Shown one piece after another: positions 4,503 through 6,234 of a stretch of DNA of 6,234 bases (position 1 is its first letter; the number at the start of each line of letters is the position of its first letter). Both the position numbers and the translations under genes were made by a program. The notes beneath the pieces were generated by a model that saw only the letters and a list, made by a program, of their open reading frames with translations, was not told where the DNA came from and searched no databases. This DNA is from Patescibacteria group bacterium (GTDB lineage: Bacteria; Patescibacteriota; Patescibacteriia; UBA1558; S5-K13): positions 1 through 6,234 of the forward strand of contig JAQVMR010000055.1 in NCBI GenBank assembly GCA_028703545.1, given 5' to 3'.

Positions 4503-5546
4503 ATGACAGAATTCAATACTGTTTGGTTTCCACTCCAATATGAATGCAATAATAGATGTAGCTGGTGTTATGCTCCTTCTGAAATAACCTCTTCTAAAGA
4601 AAAAAGATTCGATGATAAAAAAGAAAATGAGTTTATTGATTTGATTGATGATTTAAATGTAAAAAAAGTTATTTTAATTGGAGGAGAGCCGTCAATTTAT
4701 TCAAATCTTGAAAGAGTAATCGAGAGAATTTCTAAAAAAGGAATTAGAGCTTCCATGGTAACAAATGGAAGGAAACTTTCAGATTATGATTTTGTTCAAA
4801 AAGTAGGAGACGCAGGTTTAACTTCTTTAACAGTTTCTATTGAAGGAAGCTCACCAGAAATTCATGATTCCATTACAAGAATCTCAGGAAGTTTTTACGA
4901 AACATTACAGGGAATAGATAATTCAATTAAATATGGTTTTCCAACTTGTACAGAAACTACAATGTGTAATGAAAATGAGGGAGATTTGGAAAATATTGTT
5001 AGTCTACTTGAAGAAAGAGATTTATCGCACCGGTTGTTTAATATCTGTGGTCCATGTGTGAGTAACTTAGATGATTCTACTTATACAATTCCATTATCTA
5101 AAGGTGCTAAATTATTTGAAAGAGTTTACGAATCTGCTAAAAGAAAAAATGTTAGACTTGTTACTCCAGTTCCAGTATGCAATCTAAATCAAGAGATGTA
5201 TAAAGATATGAAAAAAAACAAAGCAATCTCTCATGGATGTCATATTTTATTTGGGACAAATTTTGTCTTAGATGCTAATGGGGACATTTTACCTTGCGTA
5301 CATTTTTCAAATTATCCAATTTTTAATGTTTATGAGGAAGGGAAAGTAATGTCTTCTGAAAGATTTAGAGATTTATGGGAGAATCCAAAAGAAGCAAATC
5401 AACAATTTAGGAAGGTTTTAAGAAGGTATCCCTCTCAAAAATGTAGTGAAGGAGATTGTTGGAATCCATGCACTGGCGGATGTTCAGTTTTTTGGTTGAA
5501 GTACAATCCCGAAGAAGAAATAAGAGATTTAAAACAAAATGTCTAA
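4503..5546 (+). CDS. Radical SAM/SPASM peptide maturase
   Basis: This 347-residue protein carries the radical SAM cluster motif C15-x3-C19-x2-C22 near the N-terminus, which binds the [4Fe-4S] cluster that cleaves S-adenosylmethionine. GGEP (60-63) is the SAM-contacting motif, and SIEG (112-115) followed by the IHDSITR stretch is typical of this superfamily. The C-terminus has a SPASM-type auxiliary cluster region: C246-x13-G260-x4-C265, then C314-x4-C319-x3-C323-x3-C327 with the usual CxGGC. The last cysteine of the canonical SPASM pattern is missing and the C314-C323 spacing is variant, so one auxiliary cluster may differ. Extra cysteines are C149, C155, C182, C185 and C226. SPASM enzymes commonly install thioether or C-C links in peptides. 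No RRE (PqqD-like) domain is visible. The ATG abuts the precursor stop codon with no SD, so translation probably depends on termination-reinitiation. The Cys-rich peptide upstream is the obvious substrate. Confidence 0.93.
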   Translation: MTEFNTVWFPLQYECNNRCSWCYAPSEITSSKEKRFDDKKENEFIDLIDDLNVKKVILIGGEPSIYSNLERVIERISKKGIRASMVTNGRKLSDYDFVQKVGDAGLTSLTVSIEGSSPEIHDSITRISGSFYETLQGIDNSIKYGFPTCTETTMCNENEGDLENIVSLLEERDLSHRLFNICGPCVSNLDDSTYTIPLSKGAKLFERVYESAKRKNVRLVTPVPVCNLNQEMYKDMKKNKAISHGCHILFGTNFVLDANGDILPCVHFSNYPIFNVYEEGKVMSSERFRDLWENPKEANQQFRKVLRRYPSQKCSEGDCWNPCTGGCSVFWLKYNPEEEIRDLKQNV

Positions 5547-6192
5547 AGTTATTTTTAAATTTGATAAAGAAAAAGATTTATGGAATCATTGGCATAAATC
5601 TAATTGGGAATCTTCTTGGGCAAATTTTAAGATTCATCCTGAGATTAAAAAAATCTGTGAAGAAAAAAAATTTGAAGAATGTAAAGAAGAATTATCTGCC
5701 CATCTATCAAAATTGCAAGAGTCAAATATTATACAAATAGAGATTGATTCTTTAGAAAAATATTGGAGAGAAATTGAAAAAGAATTTTTTAAAAGAATGG
5801 ATAATTTAATGAAGAAAACTTTTAATAAAGAGATAATTGCTTATCTTACAACTCTTGGAGTTTGTCCTTATGATCCAGATGAACCTTCATTTATGTTCTC
5901 TTTATTTTATTCTTTGCCACATCAACTACAAACATGCGGTCATGAAATAATGCACCTTTATTTTCATCAATTTTATTGGGATAAAGTAGAGTCTAGAGTT
6001 GGAAAAGAAAAGACAGGAGATTTAAAAGAAGCATTAAGTGTTTTGTTAAATATTGAATTTAGAGATTTATGGTTCGCTAAAGATTATGGATATGAACCAC
6101 ATAAAGATTTAAGAGAGTTTATTTTAACTGAATGGAAAAAGGAAAAAGATTTTGAAAAACTTTTAGAAAAATGTATTAATTATTTGAAATAA
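5539..6192 (+). CDS. HExxH metallopeptidase-like protein
   Basis: This is a 217-residue soluble protein without signal peptide or membrane helix. Its ATG lies inside the last codons of the radical SAM gene (8-base overlap), so the two are translationally coupled. Residues 135-139 are His-Glu-Ile-Met-His, a zinc metallopeptidase HExxH motif, inside a likely helix that also holds His143. E164 in KEALSVLL, 25 residues after H139, is placed as the third zinc ligand of gluzincin-type peptidases would be. The N-terminal 90 residues are charged and probably helical. CPYDPDEPSF (about 112-121) is a loop before the active-site helix. I do not recognise a named family. Its position suggests that it cleaves the leader from the modified peptide in the cytosol; a regulatory or immunity role is also possible. 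The catalytic motif is seen directly; the substrate is inferred. Confidence 0.8.
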   Translation: MSKVIFKFDKEKDLWNHWHKSNWESSWANFKIHPEIKKICEEKKFEECKEELSAHLSKLQESNIIQIEIDSLEKYWREIEKEFFKRMDNLMKKTFNKEIIAYLTTLGVCPYDPDEPSFMFSLFYSLPHQLQTCGHEIMHLYFHQFYWDKVESRVGKEKTGDLKEALSVLLNIEFRDLWFAKDYGYEPHKDLREFILTEWKKEKDFEKLLEKCINYLK

Positions 6193-6196
6193 AGTG

Positions 6197-6214
6197 CCCA
6201 ACTTCTTTTTTGGG
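6197..6214 (+). terminator. T-run with weak hairpin after the peptide cluster
   Basis: TTCTTTTTT (6203-6211) follows the last stop codon by 10 bases and would serve as an archaeal oligo-T terminator. CCCAA (6197-6201) can pair with TTGGG (6210-6214) around it. The stem is only 5 bp and the T-run lies in and beside the loop, so it is not a classic bacterial terminator. Confidence 0.4.
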
Positions 6215-6234
6215 AAAAAAAGAGCAAAAAATAA

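Noticed and set aside
5456..5740. Open frame overlapping the maturase and peptidase genes
   Set aside because: It is a Lys/Leu/Ile-rich out-of-frame shadow; both overlapping genes have clear motifs in their own frames.

Overview
This is an AT-rich window with tightly packed genes, all on the + strand. Arg codons are mostly AGA and UGA acts as a stop codon. Two first-of-transcript genes (starts 1765 and 4323) have an A/T-rich TATA-like box centred about 26 bases before the ATG and no Shine-Dalgarno. Genes inside transcripts either carry a Shine-Dalgarno (681-686) or overlap the gene before them. Leaderless first genes with SD-led internal genes are typical of archaea. My best guess is a small-genome DPANN-type archaeon. 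A Patescibacteria (CPR) bacterium is not excluded, and a bacterial-looking hairpin terminator at 1305-1336 keeps that open.

Layout: (1) 3-1285 is a three-gene operon: a nucleotidyltransferase-fold protein, probably cut at its 5' end by the window edge, and two small unrecognised proteins, closed by a strong terminator. (2) 1387-4186 is a module around one large defence-type gene (1765-3912). That gene fuses a GmrSD/SspE/BrxU-like DUF262 domain, a DUF1524 HNH-type nuclease domain and a C-terminal Schlafen AlbA_2 domain. It is bracketed by nested inverted repeats (1387-1403/4170-4186, 1652-1665/3987-4000, 1678-1707/3913-3941) and by two related, heavily structured repeat units in direct orientation (1403-1648 and 4000-4166). 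Each unit ends in a quasi-palindrome GACATAACA...TGTTATGTC that resembles an integron attC site. The layout suggests a mobile defence cassette. (3) 4291-6211 is a compact three-gene cluster: a 59-residue peptide with a Cys/Asp/Gly-rich C-terminus (4323-4502), a radical SAM/SPASM enzyme whose ATG directly abuts the peptide stop codon, and an HExxH metallopeptidase-like protein overlapping the enzyme by 8 bases.

The third part is the most striking. It has the minimal form of a ribosomally made, post-translationally modified peptide (RiPP) pathway: precursor, radical-SAM maturase and a candidate leader protease. The precursor is short enough to be missed by gene callers. Its core has Cys-x3-Asp/Glu spacings like those used by thioether-forming radical SAM enzymes of the ranthipeptide (freyrasin) type. 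The modification and product are inference. The enzyme class, gene order and coupling are seen directly.
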